In this document: piece after piece, positions 11,130 through 24,928 of the stretch
How positions within the stretch are numbered: the stretch's first letter is position 1
How the letters are laid out: each line of letters starts with the position of its first letter
Assembly: GCA_003693705.1 (NCBI GenBank)
Contig: RBZT01000553.1
Coordinates: 17,858-81,857, forward strand
Origin: Polymyxa betae
Lineage: Eukaryota > Endomyxa > Phytomyxea > Plasmodiophorida > Plasmodiophoridae
Direction: 5' to 3'
Length of the DNA stretch: 64,000 nt
Notes under the pieces: model-generated
What the model saw: the letters and a program-made list of their open reading frames with translations, nothing else
Told to the model about the DNA's origin: nothing
Database searches by the model: none
Position numbers and translations under genes: made by a program

Positions 11130-14100
11130 CTAGAGAGCAAAGTGTTGAGGGTGCGATTCCGGTTCGGTACATTTGGCTAAATCTGCCAAATGCCCGGTAT
11201 TCCAGGTTGGGTCTTTCCTGGCAGTCTCCATGTCGTCCTCGTTTCCAACAACCGTCATGGTTGCTTTCGACAAGTCGAATTCTCCAAAGTACTGCTTAGC
11301 GACATCAATCACGTCGTTCGTCGTCAAACTGGATGATAATTTAAATACGCTGAGTGTAAACGATTGCCATTCCTCCACTTACCCAAGCAATCGCTGCCGA
11401 TATTGACGCTTAAAATGCGGCGAGATTCCAGCACAGAAATGCAACTGGCCGTGAGCAGACGGATGCTTTGGTGCATCGATGTGACCAAATAACGACAATA
11501 ATGCCTGATTAAGACGCTCATCCGTGATGTTATCGGGATCTTGGCACCTGCAAGCAGTCAAAAAATGTCTTGTTGTTAATAGGTCAATCACCATTTCACT
11601 GCCTGAGTAAAAACGTCGATTGTCTCCAGAAAATGAGGGTCACGGTACGAGTAGAAGCTGAAAGCGCCATCGACCGAATGACTAGCGCCGCCGCCTACAA
11701 GTATCTATTGTTTACGACCAACGTTTCCAGCAATAAACCGATCGCACAACGATAAAGAAAGAAACTTTCCAAGAATGCTTACCATAGGCACCGCCTTTTT
11801 CCCGCAATTCTCGATGTAAATATTCAGTCGACATAATCCTACTCGAGTATGAGAACTTTAGCCTGAATCGAACATAATTTTCACCTCGCAAGGACTTGTA
11901 GCGCTGGTCGATCCTTATGAACATAAGGGGCATCGGTGGCAATGCTGAGTGCCACATTATTGACGGCATCCAAAGGCACAGCAATGAAATTTCGTCGAGC
12001 TGAAAGCAATGAGGTTGGTGGCGTTCGACTGTGGAATTTTAGAGGGAGATATCGACAAAGCAGTATCAGACCCTGCATTCAGGTCGCCGCGCTCAGGCGC
12101 TGAAAACTCGGAAATCTTTGAAGCGAACAGGTTTTGGACCGCATCGATGCGTTGTGCATCCGATTCGGTGATGGCCGTTCTCACCAGGCGCAACGAGGCT
12201 GCGATTTGTTGGAGACCAGACGAAAGATTCAATAAATTATCATCGTCTAATCTGGCGTCAGGTGTCAGCTGACCCGAAACTATGGCTACAAGCGTCATAC
12301 CTTGCAGCAAGGGTCGACATTCGCACAGCATGGTCGAGGCCGCTGTAAGCATTTTGTGCTTGCAAGCAAGGTGAGTGATGTGAAGCGGCATGCATTCGTG
12401 CAAAAGCATGCCCTGAATCGACAACGCTCTCGGCGATGCCGGCTGCCTGGCTCTTGAGTAGTTGCCGAAGACGATCGAGGTCGTCGAAACTCGGTTGCAG
12501 CGTGGACTTTAATAAAAGATCGATCATGTGTGTGGCATTGTGAGACAGCGATGAGCTCTGAATTGAGATCCCCTATGAAAACCAGACGATGTCACACAAA
12601 GTCACTCCTGAACCATGGAACTACGTCACAAACCTGAACGTACATGGTCAAGTCATCGGCAGGAGTGTGCAGCTGTAATGACGCGCTCGCCCCGCCCGAA
12701 TACAGCATTCGTAACCGTGACATGTCCTGATATGATAAATCTGCTGCACCCATCCCCATGACCAATCTGAAAAACAATTCTGTTGGTCGGATTCGGAATA
12801 TTTGATAGACAGCGCCTCCCACCGGCAGAAAACGCCCAGCAAGGGCTTCAGATGGTCCGGAACGTTGTTCGTGTCGAGCAAGACTTTGACATAAGCAAGC
12901 CCGTTCGTATCAACAGCGATTTGATGAAAACAATCCCGGTCTGATGAAACTTGTAAGTTAATGTCAAAACAAAATTGCCGAATCGGCACCTTCATTGCGA
13001 ATCTCAATGGCAGCAGTGTCAACCGGACTTTCCATTTCGACGTCGTCGCGTGTCAGTGTCGGAAGACAACTGGCGTCCTCCTGCCTGTTCTGCGATTGCG
13101 ACAACTTCTGGGCGTCCGCCACCAGCTGGACCGGGTCAACGATGGCTTTGTTTAAAATCGACTGTCGACATAATTAGCTTGCAATTTTTCGTTTCAAAAG
13201 CGGAATACTTGTTCGGCCACGGAGCGTTGCTGCAGATAGTTCGGGTCCGCATTCATGAGCGTACAGAGACTATGTCGATTCTCGACCAGATGCTGTCGAA
13301 TGAGATCCTGTATATAGGGACCTGACTGAATGCGCTTCGATATCTCGTCCAGATGTGATTCGATTCGTAAGATCGACTCGATATCACCGTCGTGTAACCA
13401 CCTGATTCAATAAAATCAGTCTGAGAAAGTGCCGACGTCGCCGCTCGAGCAACCGATTCAGAATTCGATAAAGAATCTGCAGGCCCATGTCGGTCTTCAT
13501 CTCTTGTTGATCCAGCCGGTATTGGTGCATAATAGCGTCGATACGTTCCGTACTGAATCCGGTCTCACAGACCTCAGCTAATGTCTTGCTGATGGCGTCA
13601 TGGACACGATCGTGATCGGATTGACGCATGCCCTGTAAGCCCACAGACCAAAGCGCCTGTTTGCCACCAGATAGCCCTGTTTATACGTAAATATGAATTG
13701 AGTTATGAGAGATTACATCTCAACATAGGGAGTCAAAGAAAAATGAATGAGAATGCCAAACTCCCTGTTGAAACTCTCTAGAAACAGAATGCAAAAGATG
13801 GCGCATACCGGTCATGGGGGAATAACCGGAGCCGATATTGGGGACGATCAATGCGCGATGGAAAGGCGAATCGGCCCCGGACAGCAAGAGCGACGACATC
13901 AACGACAGACCCGTGATCGTAACAGCATCGGTTCGGTATACATCAGGTAACAAAATGGACTTGGTGAATGTCGATTGTTTCTCGGGGTCAATCAGCTGCG
14001 AGAACGATTAACCACTCGGCGAAGATTTGCAGCGCAGGCATTACCATAGATTCCGGCGGACAGTAAAACTCCTGCACAGGTCGCGGCTCCGGCCACAAAG

Positions 14101-15358
14101 ACTGTAACGGGACCGCAGTCTTAGAGCGAAGTTCTGGTCGGTGATCGAACTGGTCCAAGACGTGTTCGTTGAGGTAAGAGAGTGGTGGATCGAAATTGCC
14201 ATAGCTGTGCAACGAAACGGTTCAAATGACCTGATTTTTTTACGAAAAAGATTCTGATGACCTGAAGAATTTGGCGTTTGATGGGTGGTAGTGTTGGTGA
14301 TGGAAATCAACTAGCTGTTCGTGAGTGAGATCTGGAATATAAATAGGGTCGCCGCCGGAATTAAATCTATAAATGGTTAAGAACAGCGGAAGGCGAAGGA
14401 GCAAATTTGATGGAAAACAAGACAGCGTCGTATTCGCTTAAAAGAACATTCAAAGCCGGGCGAAATCCGAATTTCTATGCGGGTTACCCGTTACCTGTAC
14501 GGAGTGTCGGGCAGCAATCGGCGGTATATTTCTCGATACAAAATTGACGCTAAGAAAGGCTAATTAGAGCCGACGGGAAGAGCCAAAAGTGACGCAAACC
14601 TGGATCAGACATGGCGCCTTTCATTTCGTTGTAAACGACGCCTTTCAACACGAGCCCGGAATTCGGATCGGATTCCTCATTAACTTCGAATCGTACGCCT
14701 GCCCGAATGCATCATTAGCAAACACAGTCATAAAAAGCCCAATGCCCAACCCTCCTGGCGAAAATCTTCGGGCCGGAGCAGCGGCCGGAATACGGCGTCG
14801 CAATAGACTTGCAGCAGGTTATCGAAATCTTTCGCGTGACACGTGCTGAATGGATAGACAGTGTAATCGGGCCCGGTCATGGCGTTCATGAAAGTATGCA
14901 ACGAACGACGAAGCATGTGAAAGAACGGGTCGCGGACAGGGAATTTCTTCGATCCACATAGAACGTTGTGTTCGAGAATGTGTGCGATTCCTGTATTATC
15001 GCTAGGCGGCGTTCGAAACAAAATGGCCATGGTCCGATTCGGATCCGAACATCTAACATGTAAATAAGGGGCATCTGTCTTCAGATGACGCATCTGAAAG
15101 CGTATCAGAAAACTAGAGAAAATTGTAGACGGTAGATTGAGTGTAACTAAACCGAAAAGAATGACAAAAGTAGAGAATACGAAACAATCGTCAAGAGACC
15201 TGAATCAACGTTCGGTGATGTTCCGGAAAGTCATGGACGGCCTCAGTCAGGAACCCATCCTGAATCGAACCGACGATTGCTTTCGACGCCAACCGCCGCC
15301 GTCCGGTCGCAGCTGACGCTGCAGCCCGCGCCCAGCGCCCATGACGACACCGAATCAT
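11130..15358 (-). CDS. PITRM1: Mitochondrial presequence protease (M16C, PreP/Cym1/PITRM1)
   Basis: I could join 19 exons in frame to 1015 aa, matching the family length of about 1000. Exon 1 (15358-15200) encodes [15 protein letters not shown] and more Arg/Ala/Ser, an amphipathic mitochondrial presequence, then [24 protein letters not shown] holds the inverted zinc motif Hxx[11 protein letters not shown] and YSGGDP-like [13 protein letters not shown] follow. The C-terminal half-barrel ends with REKGGAYG and FYSYRDP. Introns are 43-132 nt, most 46-57. The enzyme degrades cleaved targeting peptides and other unstructured peptides in the matrix. A 20-codon upstream ORF near 15,490 may sit in the leader. 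Confidence 0.93.
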
Positions 15359-15568
15359 GACGATCTCTGCGAGACCAATCGGGTTGGCAGAATGAGGTTA
15401 CTGAGGGTTGCGGCGCAGCTCGCAGTCATGTCCTTCTTATAGCGATCTCTGTCAGCTCCTTCAGTTGAGCCTCTGTCAGTCTCTTCATGGATGGGGGCCT
15501 CCTAACTGATTGTGATGGCGACTTTATCAAAATTAAAAGCGCTCTAATTATCACTTAGGAAAAAGTAG

Positions 15569-16284
15569 TCAGCAACAAAGCTCAATGCCGTTATCAAAAT
15601 CCGGAAGAGGGTCTCCGAGATCATCACCAAACCCAGATGTGTGCCGACAAAATTGCTCGTTTAGCTCCTTTAGATGCATCACCTTAATCACAGGAATCCC
15701 TATGACCGACAGAGTGCAGAAGGCGTCCTCTTCGTTGGCTAAGCTGGGTTCTGTGGGATGTCTGCCCCGATTTTTATGGTCGCTCTCTTTGACGTAATAT
15801 TTCACGCCTTCGTGTTGGACATAGGACAATCCATTATATCCAGTAGAATACCGGATCATGCCGATCAACAGAATATGATTGCCATGCCCACAATGCTGAC
15901 CAAGATGTTCACAACGCTTGCCGTCCCGTATTGCAACACTGCTGTCATTGTCAGATATGATAGAAGACGGCCGATTCCGTTCGGTCATCATTACCCATTT
16001 CTGCTAAGAAACTTGTCGCGAATTTTGGCGCCGACGTTGCCGCCTGTTTGAAGGCAAAGATTTTGAACGCCTTGTATCAATTTTATGCTTGCTGCTGCCA
16101 CCCATACGATATTCGCATTAACGATGGCACCATCTGTTGTTGCCATGTGTAAGAGGATTCTCCTTTCCAGCATACAAACCCAGATTACAAAAGCTGAGCC
16201 ACAAAAATCGTGGCAGAAAGTCAATAAATTTTTGAAAAAATCCGAGAAAGCTCCAGTGGCCACTTCATCACAGTCATCCATCAT
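15569..16284 (-). CDS. Putative multi-pass membrane protein, unrecognised
   Basis: Exon 1 starts at the paired ATGs 16284/16281 and reads FFKNLLTFCHDFCGSAFVIW, then NIVWVAAASIKLIQGVQNLC, two likely membrane segments, ending FLSRNG at a GTAATG donor near 15,991. Downstream, one frame encodes a charged tail (GVKYYVKESDHKNRGRHPTE, closing GDPLPDFDNGIELCC), while another contains a third hydrophobic stretch (VNILVSIVGMAIIF), so the middle splice is uncertain. The start lies only 23 bp from the SARAF start codon on the other strand, implying a shared bidirectional promoter. No family recognised. Confidence 0.5.
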
Positions 16285-16307
16285 ACAACGCACATACACG
16301 ATTCGCA
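16285..16307. promoter_or_regulatory. 23-bp head-to-head gap (bidirectional promoter/leader)
   Basis: The start codons of SARAF (+) and the membrane protein (-) are 23 bp apart, so both promoters must overlap the other gene's leader or first exon. No TATA motif is visible. Confidence 0.45.
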
Positions 16308-17291
16308 ATGAAGCGAACCATCGCCTTGAGCGTCTTTTTGGCGACTCTAGTGGCGGGCATCGTCTTCGTCGCCTGGGCCCAGGATCGAGTTCTGCTGAAG
16401 GATGTGACTTCCCTAATTTTCCGAGCTGGTTCCATGACGACTGGGCGGCGTTCGGCGCCGATCCCCCAGCTACGATGCACGGGACGGTCCTGCAAGACGT
16501 TCCAGCCGCAGGTCGTCCAATGCACTCAAACTGGATGGGATGGACGGGATGCCACATGGCGTTGTGAGGCCGATCTGCCACCTAAACTCAGTTTTGGGCA
16601 GGTCGTTGTCAGTTGTGAGGGATATAACTATCCTGATGATCCCTATATTCTGGTTGGCTCATGTGGTCTCAAATATCAGGTTGCTACTTTTTGAGCAATG
16701 CCTTCAATTGATATTTCATCATTGGGTGTTTTTCTTTTCTGTAAATAGCTAAATCGTTTTTCTTTGTGGAAATAATCTTTTGCAAATAACTCTCTAAAAA
16801 GTCCATTTCAGTTGGTCGACGCAGCACGCCCATCAAATGATGATGACGATACCTTTGTGATAGGAACTGTATTGGGTGTTATAGTGACAGCGGTAATTGC
16901 CGCCATTGTCATATCAAAGTGCTGCAGTCGATATCGAGCAACGAGAGGTGATGACATGCCACCACCGCCGCCTTATGACGACTACCACCGCATGCCCAGC
17001 TCGTGGCGACCCTCAGCGCCACCATCTTCAAGCGCTTCATGCAACCCACAGCCAGCACAGTCTTCATCAGGGCCGGGATTCTTTACCGGATTGGGTATCG
17101 GGGGTTTAGCCGGATACGCGTTCGGCAACAGGTCGCGACGAAATCATGCGGTTTATACGACTCCTGATTACGGTTATTCCAGATCTTCAAGCGGCCGATC
17201 GATGTGGGGTTCGTCTTCATCAACTTCATCTTCGGCGCAGTCTCAAGCGCCTTCACGATCCACGGGATTTGCTACAACGGAGCGGCGTTAA
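16308..17291 (+). CDS. SARAF: SARAF/TMEM66, store-operated calcium entry regulator
   Basis: Two exons (16308-16679, 16812-17291) give 283 aa. Residues 1-24 are a signal peptide ending near VAWAQD. The lumenal domain follows the family closely: RVLLKDVTSLIFRAG, RRSAPIPQLRC, VVQCTQTGWDGRDATWRC and VVVSCEGYNYPDDPYI. Exon 2 encodes one membrane helix (FVIGTVLGVIVTAVIAAIVI), a Pro-rich cytosolic segment and GPGFFTGLGIGGLAGYAFG, the conserved C-terminal glycine motif. In animals SARAF sits in the ER and promotes slow inactivation of STIM/Orai calcium entry. Intron 132 nt. It converges on the ABHD13-like gene with a 31-bp gap. Confidence 0.92.
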
Positions 17292-17322
17292 AACAATCGC
17301 CCAGTTTGTTTATCGATGACGG

Positions 17323-18586
17323 TTAACAATGGTTTGAGATGAACTCGCGAATCTTCATGACGTATTGGTCACCGCCTTTGATCCATGTGTCGTTATGGGT
17401 TCCATTCAGAATTTTATACAGTTCCTAATAATGATTCAGTACTGCGGCCATACAATTTCCCATACCGAAACCTTTTTCTTGCTATTTCGCGCCGCTTCGA
17501 AAAGTTTATCCATTTGACTAGAGGGGACTATTTCGTCGTTTCTTCCTGATACCAGAAGCAGCGGATGCGTAATCGATTCAATTCGTTTGGCCGATGGCCA
17601 ATCAATCTTTAAGACATATGGCTTCAAAGGCGCCAATACTGGGAACACTGAATCGACCTGGACACAGAATAAGAGTTGTTTGAGATCGTCAAGCAAATTT
17701 CACACCATATCCGAAATATTCGTGAAAGTATTCTCCACGATAGTTCCACAGATTTTATCGTCGTATTTCGACGCAACATAAATCTATAACAGATACTAAG
17801 TGTACAAGCTGTTATTTGAATGCCGAGTATCATACAGAAACGGCGCCACCTAGAGACCTTCCAAACAGGAACACTTTCTTGGGATCGATATCTTCGCGTT
17901 CATGGAAAATATGCTTTGAAGAACATCAGCAGAGCTCAAACGATGCGTCATTTATCACACCTTCATGACCGTATCAGCGTCAATCATTAAACCGGCTTCA
18001 TTCGGCGATCCTTCGCTATCTCCATATCCACGATACGACAGAATAAAAATGTTCACGTCGACTGCCCGAAAAATCTGTGCGATGTTCGGAAGACGGAAGC
18101 CCATGTTTCCAGCATTCGCATGAAAGAAAACCAGTGTTGGAACCGATTTCGAATTCGGTTGTCTGATCATCCAGGCCTAACAAAATTTAGGAGTAGCAAT
18201 TGAGATGATAGAAGCTTACAGCTAATTTTATACCATCTGAAGTGGTTAGACGAACATCCTCATAAGACAGGTTAAAATCAGCAGGGCTTCGAAATCCAGG
18301 CGGATTCTGCGATGGTTTAATATGCTGAGGTAGAGCACGAGGTTGGTATCTAATTAAAAATAAACCATCGCGTCCATCGATTACGAATCCGTTCCCACAG
18401 AAGGTTATCCTGAAATTTGTACAAGGCGGCGACGAGTGCGGCGGAAAGCGTCGCCACGACTGTGACACAGGATTTCCAAGACGGAGCGTACGACGCCTGG
18501 TCGTTACGCGAGACATAGATCCAGGAGAAGAAAACGCCGGCCACGACGGCTGGTTTGGCCCAGGCTCCATACGACGACAACGTCAT
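17323..18586 (-). CDS. ABHD13/BEM46-like alpha/beta hydrolase
   Basis: Seven exons (18586-18399, 18349-18220, 18176-17961, 17913-17836, 17783-17706, 17657-17466, 17424-17323) with introns of 41-52 nt give 327 aa. An N-terminal membrane helix (about residues 10-55, two hydrophobic stretches) precedes the hydrolase. TLVFFHANAGNMGFRLP is the oxyanion region, YRGYGDSEGSP the conserved loop, FGRSLGGAV the nucleophile elbow with catalytic Ser, SGRNDEIVP carries the Asp and NGTHNDTW the His. All catalytic residues are present. ABHD13/BEM46 proteins are ER- or membrane-bound serine hydrolases with poorly known substrates. Convergent with SARAF. Confidence 0.92.
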
Positions 18587-18742
18587 TATCAGGCTGCGTC
18601 TCCGATAAGCAGTCTGACATCTCGGCGCTCTATAACATCATTATCCATGACAGGAGAGCAGCCCATCTCGGTCATTGAGGGTCCCCTGTACAGCTTCCCA
18701 TTTGCCTTTGGCACGCGATCGTAAGGTGTCATCGACGCCTGC

Positions 18743-19372
18743 ATGGCTGTCCCTTCGAGGCCTGCAATCCTTAAGCCCGGCGCCTCGTCTCGTTCCTCGT
18801 TCTGCTGTTGCCGGATCTGTTTCGTCTTTACCATTCTCGTGGCTGGGTTAGCGATCCTAGCATGGTGGCTTTATCCTGATACAAGCCCGCCGATGAAATC
18901 GAGCTTCTCGGTACAATCGTTCGAGCTTAGTCTCAGCGAGCTCAAGATCCTGGGCCGCTTCGATATAGCAGTGACCAATCGCAACCATTATGCAATTCAG
19001 ACGAAATCGACCGTTTTTAACGTCGTCTATAAAGGCAATTCCTTTTGCAATACGCTTTGAATTATCTTCTAATTTTTTTCAAAAGGTCGCATAATGCTAA
19101 ACCCAACATTCGCCTCAAGTGAATTTCCAGCTCAGCAGACGACCACAGTAGCGATTCCGATTTCGATTAGTTTAACGAAAGATTCTGCTACAGATCTAAT
19201 CAGCGACATTTACAATACTTGCAGTGTTGCTGGGTCAAGTTTACAGATCACCGTCAAAGGCGGTTTATCAGTGTCGACCTGGTTCCTGCCGACCTGGATT
19301 GACATTCCGATTGAGAAGGTTCAACCTATCTCGTGTCCTGATTTGAGATCAGCATCGCCTCGACCCACTTAA
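18743..19372 (+). CDS. LEA_2/NDR1-HIN1-like membrane protein
   Basis: Exon 1 encodes a short Ser/Arg-rich head, CCCRICFVFTILVAGLAILA (membrane anchor), then FELSLSELKILGRFDIAVTN and VFNVVYKGNSF, the start of an LEA_2 immunoglobulin-like fold; exon 2 continues with SSEFPAQQTTTVAIPISISL and ends after VSTWFLPTWIDIPI. The best joint is 19046/19086, a 39-nt intron with a GC rather than GT donor; no GT donor in the needed phase exists. Total 196 aa. An alternative first exon from the ATG at 18647, spliced at GTAAGG near 18,722, would replace the first 6 residues by about 25. The family is known mostly from plants and some bacteria; role here unknown. Confidence 0.7.
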
Positions 19373-19998
19373 TACAGATTCATTCAAGGTAAATGCTGTA
19401 ACTTGAGTTTGTGTCGATGGCCGCTCCTTTCATACCCCATTGCGGAAACCAGTTACCGGGTCTCTTGGGTAATTCAAGCAGTTTGCTTCTCCACGATCTC
19501 AGTACCTTTTCGAATCATAGTTAGGTGTGTGAATCTACAGGAATTTAGAAATCGATTGCCAAGCTGCACCTTGAAACCGATTCCTGGGAATCACTTCGAC
19601 AGGTGCCCATTCATATTGGAAAATGTAATATAGCAACAATATCATTTGAATTGATTACAATTAAAAAGGGGATTCTGCCGCCTCTTATTCTTTAAAATCA
19701 ATGTCTCGCTTCCGTTCGCCGCAAGATGCATAGAAGGAATGCCCTGATGCCTAGCATTGAAGCATGCAACCGTTTATAATCGCCAGTGAGGCCTTCCAAC
19801 AGTACGACGATTTGACCCAAAAGGGCCACAGCGTTTCGGTATATTGGTATTTATAGAAAGAGATCGCTGGCTGGCACTGGCCGGCCAAGTACATCTTCCA
19901 GTTTTCTGCGTTCTTTACACTCTCAAGTACATCTTTCTTGTGCGATTGTGGCTCCTCGATGGTTCCTGTTTCCAACATAAACATCCCCGTATCCATCA
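19373..19998. other. Spacer with weak coding hints
   Basis: A + frame from 19764 (MQPFIIASEAFQQYDDLTQK) runs to a GTATAT donor-like site near 19,840 and may continue as a hydrophobic frame (WHWPAKYIFQFSAFF). The joint would need an 18-nt intron or a 63-nt one, and I cannot choose. No family recognised. Confidence 0.3.
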
Positions 19999-20160
19999 AT
20001 GCTGCTCTATGCCCTCATTACCATTCTTGTGCTCAATTTCAAAGTTTGTTCGGCGGCCAGCAATCACCCAAAACAAGCCGCGCAGTTAACGACGCATGAG
20101 TGCTCTGTTGCGTCGTGTAAAGTCCCAAAGCACTCCTCCGGAAACCAATCGTGTATGTGA
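19999..20160 (+). CDS. Small secreted Cys-containing peptide candidate
   Basis: 53 codons: MLLYALITILVLNFKVCSAA is a good signal peptide, followed by a 33-residue tail with four cysteines (HECSVASCK, then NQSCM) and many Ser/Lys/His. It could also be the last exon of a membrane protein that begins near 19,764. Evidence is only the residue pattern. Confidence 0.35.
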   Translation: MLLYALITILVLNFKVCSAASNHPKQAAQLTTHECSVASCKVPKHSSGNQSCM

Positions 20161-20209
20161 TTTTAGAGTGACGACGCAATTATAAGACGATTGAATAGAT
20201 AATGTCAAC

Positions 20210-20812
20210 ATGCTGCCAGGAAATAGATCGATGAGGATGAACTACTCCCAAGGCGTCAGCACTTATTACAAAGAGCATGGACCCGATTACAGCAATCCTC
20301 ACGAGGACGCCATTGTTCGCTGTGTGGATTCTCTCCTGGCCCCGATTCGTAACGAGCTTGACCATGGCTGGAATGCGGTCGACATCGCTTGTGGATCTGG
20401 TGAGGCCATGTTTGCCCTGCTGCAATTCTGCCAGCATTACCAAAAGTCGCCACCTAATATAATTGCTGTCGATCCTTTCACGAGGCTCGCTGTAACTCGT
20501 CGGTTCCCAACCATCGAATTCCTGCAGCTTTCCTTCGAAGATATCGGCCATGGTGACCTGCCAGGAAAATACGACCTAGCAATCTCATCATTCGCCTTGC
20601 ATCTCGCAGATCGCTCCGAGCTGTTCGCCCTTCTAGCCCAGCTAGCAGTACAAGCGAGATATCTGGCCATCGTCTCACCGCATAAGCTCCCGTTCGTCCC
20701 AGATGGATGCGGTTGGGAGCTCCAGCACAGCGTCTACACGGGCGGATCTGGCCAGGAGCGAGTTCGAGGCCGACTCTTTCAATCGCTATGGTTCTCTGTC
20801 GAGAAATCTTGA
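20210..20812 (+). CDS. Class I SAM-dependent methyltransferase
   Basis: Intronless, up to 200 aa; the ATGs at 20210 and 20231 are both possible starts. Motif I reads VDIACGSGEAMFALL, the acidic ribose-binding residue is in IIAVDPFTR, and motif IV is DLAISSFALHLADR, followed by a helix and LAIVSPHK. The order and spacing fit small Rossmann methyltransferases (Methyltransf_11/12 type). Substrate cannot be told. Confidence 0.75.
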   Translation: MLPGNRSMRMNYSQGVSTYYKEHGPDYSNPHEDAIVRCVDSLLAPIRNELDHGWNAVDIACGSGEAMFALLQFCQHYQKSPPNIIAVDPFTRLAVTRRFPTIEFLQLSFEDIGHGDLPGKYDLAISSFALHLADRSELFALLAQLAVQARYLAIVSPHKLPFVPDGCGWELQHSVYTGGSGQERVRGRLFQSLWFSVEKS

Positions 20813-20829
20813 TCGAAATTTATAAAATG

Positions 20830-20990
20830 TTTTCGAATGTGGGGTCGATGGGGTGACTGTTGGGCTGGATGGCTTCGTCATGAAAATTGCAATAAAAATG
20901 ATGAAAAAATTTTGTATGCGGGGTCGCTGGACTGGGAGGCTGGGGCGATGGGGTGGCTGCTGGAGGTCTTCGGCATTACCTCTCACCTAC
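20830..20990 (+). repeat. G-rich imperfect repeat
   Basis: Two copies of GGGGTCGATGGGGTGACTG / GGGGCGATGGGGTGGCTG about 105 bp apart in the 3' flank of the methyltransferase gene, of the same GATGGGGTG flavour as the arrays at 3,400 and 49,650. Confidence 0.5.
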
Positions 20991-21139
20991 CTCTCATAAT
21001 TGATTTGTTCTGCACACTGCACAATGTCGGCCAGCTTCAGGGCGTTGGTCGCCTGACGCTGACAAGATATCGCGAACCGGCACGTGCCCCCTCCCCCTTG
21101 CTAGTTTGCCGGCTTTACTGATATCTGACGATTGCAACC

Positions 21140-23920
<2,781 letters not shown>

Positions 23921-24144
23921 GTATCATGTAGGGATTGAGTCCATCAAGTCCAAGTGAATCCGCAAATTTGGAGAAATCGGAAGGGGGCCTGAAACAAGCC
24001 GCCATGCATAAGAAGATCATCTTCTGGAGCAATCCACAGAGACAGGCTATCGTTTGTCGCAAATGATACTCAATAATGTACATGTCTTGATTAATAATAC
24101 AGATTCTGCTGTTCGCTTATTTCCAAACCACGCTATCATATTGT
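23921..24144. other. Convergent spacer
   Basis: AT-rich 3' flanks of the PTEN gene and the next gene; no feature. Confidence 0.4.
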
Positions 24145-24748
24145 TTATTTAGGGACCGGCGTCTTTGACGTCGGTTTCGCATGCCTAAGTGATCTGGAGT
24201 CATTGACGGCCAGCGCCATCAGGCCCCTGGACTGCGGTCTTGGCGTCCATGGCAGCGATCTCAACGTGAATTTCGGCGTCGAATGCGTCTGTTTGGAAAT
24301 GGTTGGTCCATCACTCCAATATCCTCCATCGTCATCCAGCGAAATATCCACCACCATCCTGGTTTTATCGAAGATGAACATTCGCAGATCGCTCAAAGCT
24401 TGTTCATACCTGTGATTGGTAATGGTCGTATCTGGCCCTTTCGCGTTATGTAATCTCGATGGTACACCGCTAAGCTGTTCAGGCGCCTACAGCACATCAG
24501 TATATCATCGCTGTCAATTTCTGATCAGCAACCTCGAAGAGAGACCGAATAACGTCAATCGACGTTCGGTTCGACAGGCGAGTATTGATGCTCGAATTCT
24601 CAGCGAACTTTGATTGGTCCATTGCTGATTTGATGCGCCTCCTGGTAGGACTGGAAGACGTCTTCTTCGATGCTGAAGTCGAAGGCCTCGGACGCGTCCT
24701 CCCAGGCTTTCTCGGTGTCGCCGATTTCGGTTTGATTTTATATCTCAC
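24145..24748 (-). CDS. Hypothetical protein, basic Ser/Pro-rich N-terminus
   Basis: Two exons (24748-24533, 24486-24145) and a 46-nt intron give 185 aa. The first 45 residues are rich in Lys, Arg, Ser, Thr and Pro (RKPGRTRPRPSTSASKKTSS), likely disordered or DNA/RNA-binding. The second exon encodes SDLRMFIFDKTRMVVDISLD and a Pro/Ser/Lys-rich tail. No family recognised. Confidence 0.55.
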
Positions 24749-24928
24749 TGAATGGTGATCTCAGCAAGAACAGTTTCGAGACTGTCGCTATTTACATTGT
24801 GGCACTGCTGTCGAGACTGCAATATTGAAAAGCAGCGTATCGTTGGTCGGCATTCGGTTCTTCGCCAAACTTAACGCCCGGCGTCTAACCACTGCCGGCC
24901 CCTGAATAATCTTCATCTGGATTGAGCA
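24749..24928. other. Spacer, nothing recognised
   Basis: Between two minus-strand genes; probably the promoter of the downstream hypothetical gene. Confidence 0.4.

Noticed and set aside
13384-13454. Apparent 1-nt frameshift in the presequence protease
   Set aside because: A normal 52-nt intron (13,402-13,453) joins NRWLHDGDI in frame, as in the family.
18589-18834. Minus-strand 81-codon frame opposite the LEA_2 start
   Set aside because: It lies antisense to the membrane-anchor exon and has no homologous pattern; judged a shadow.
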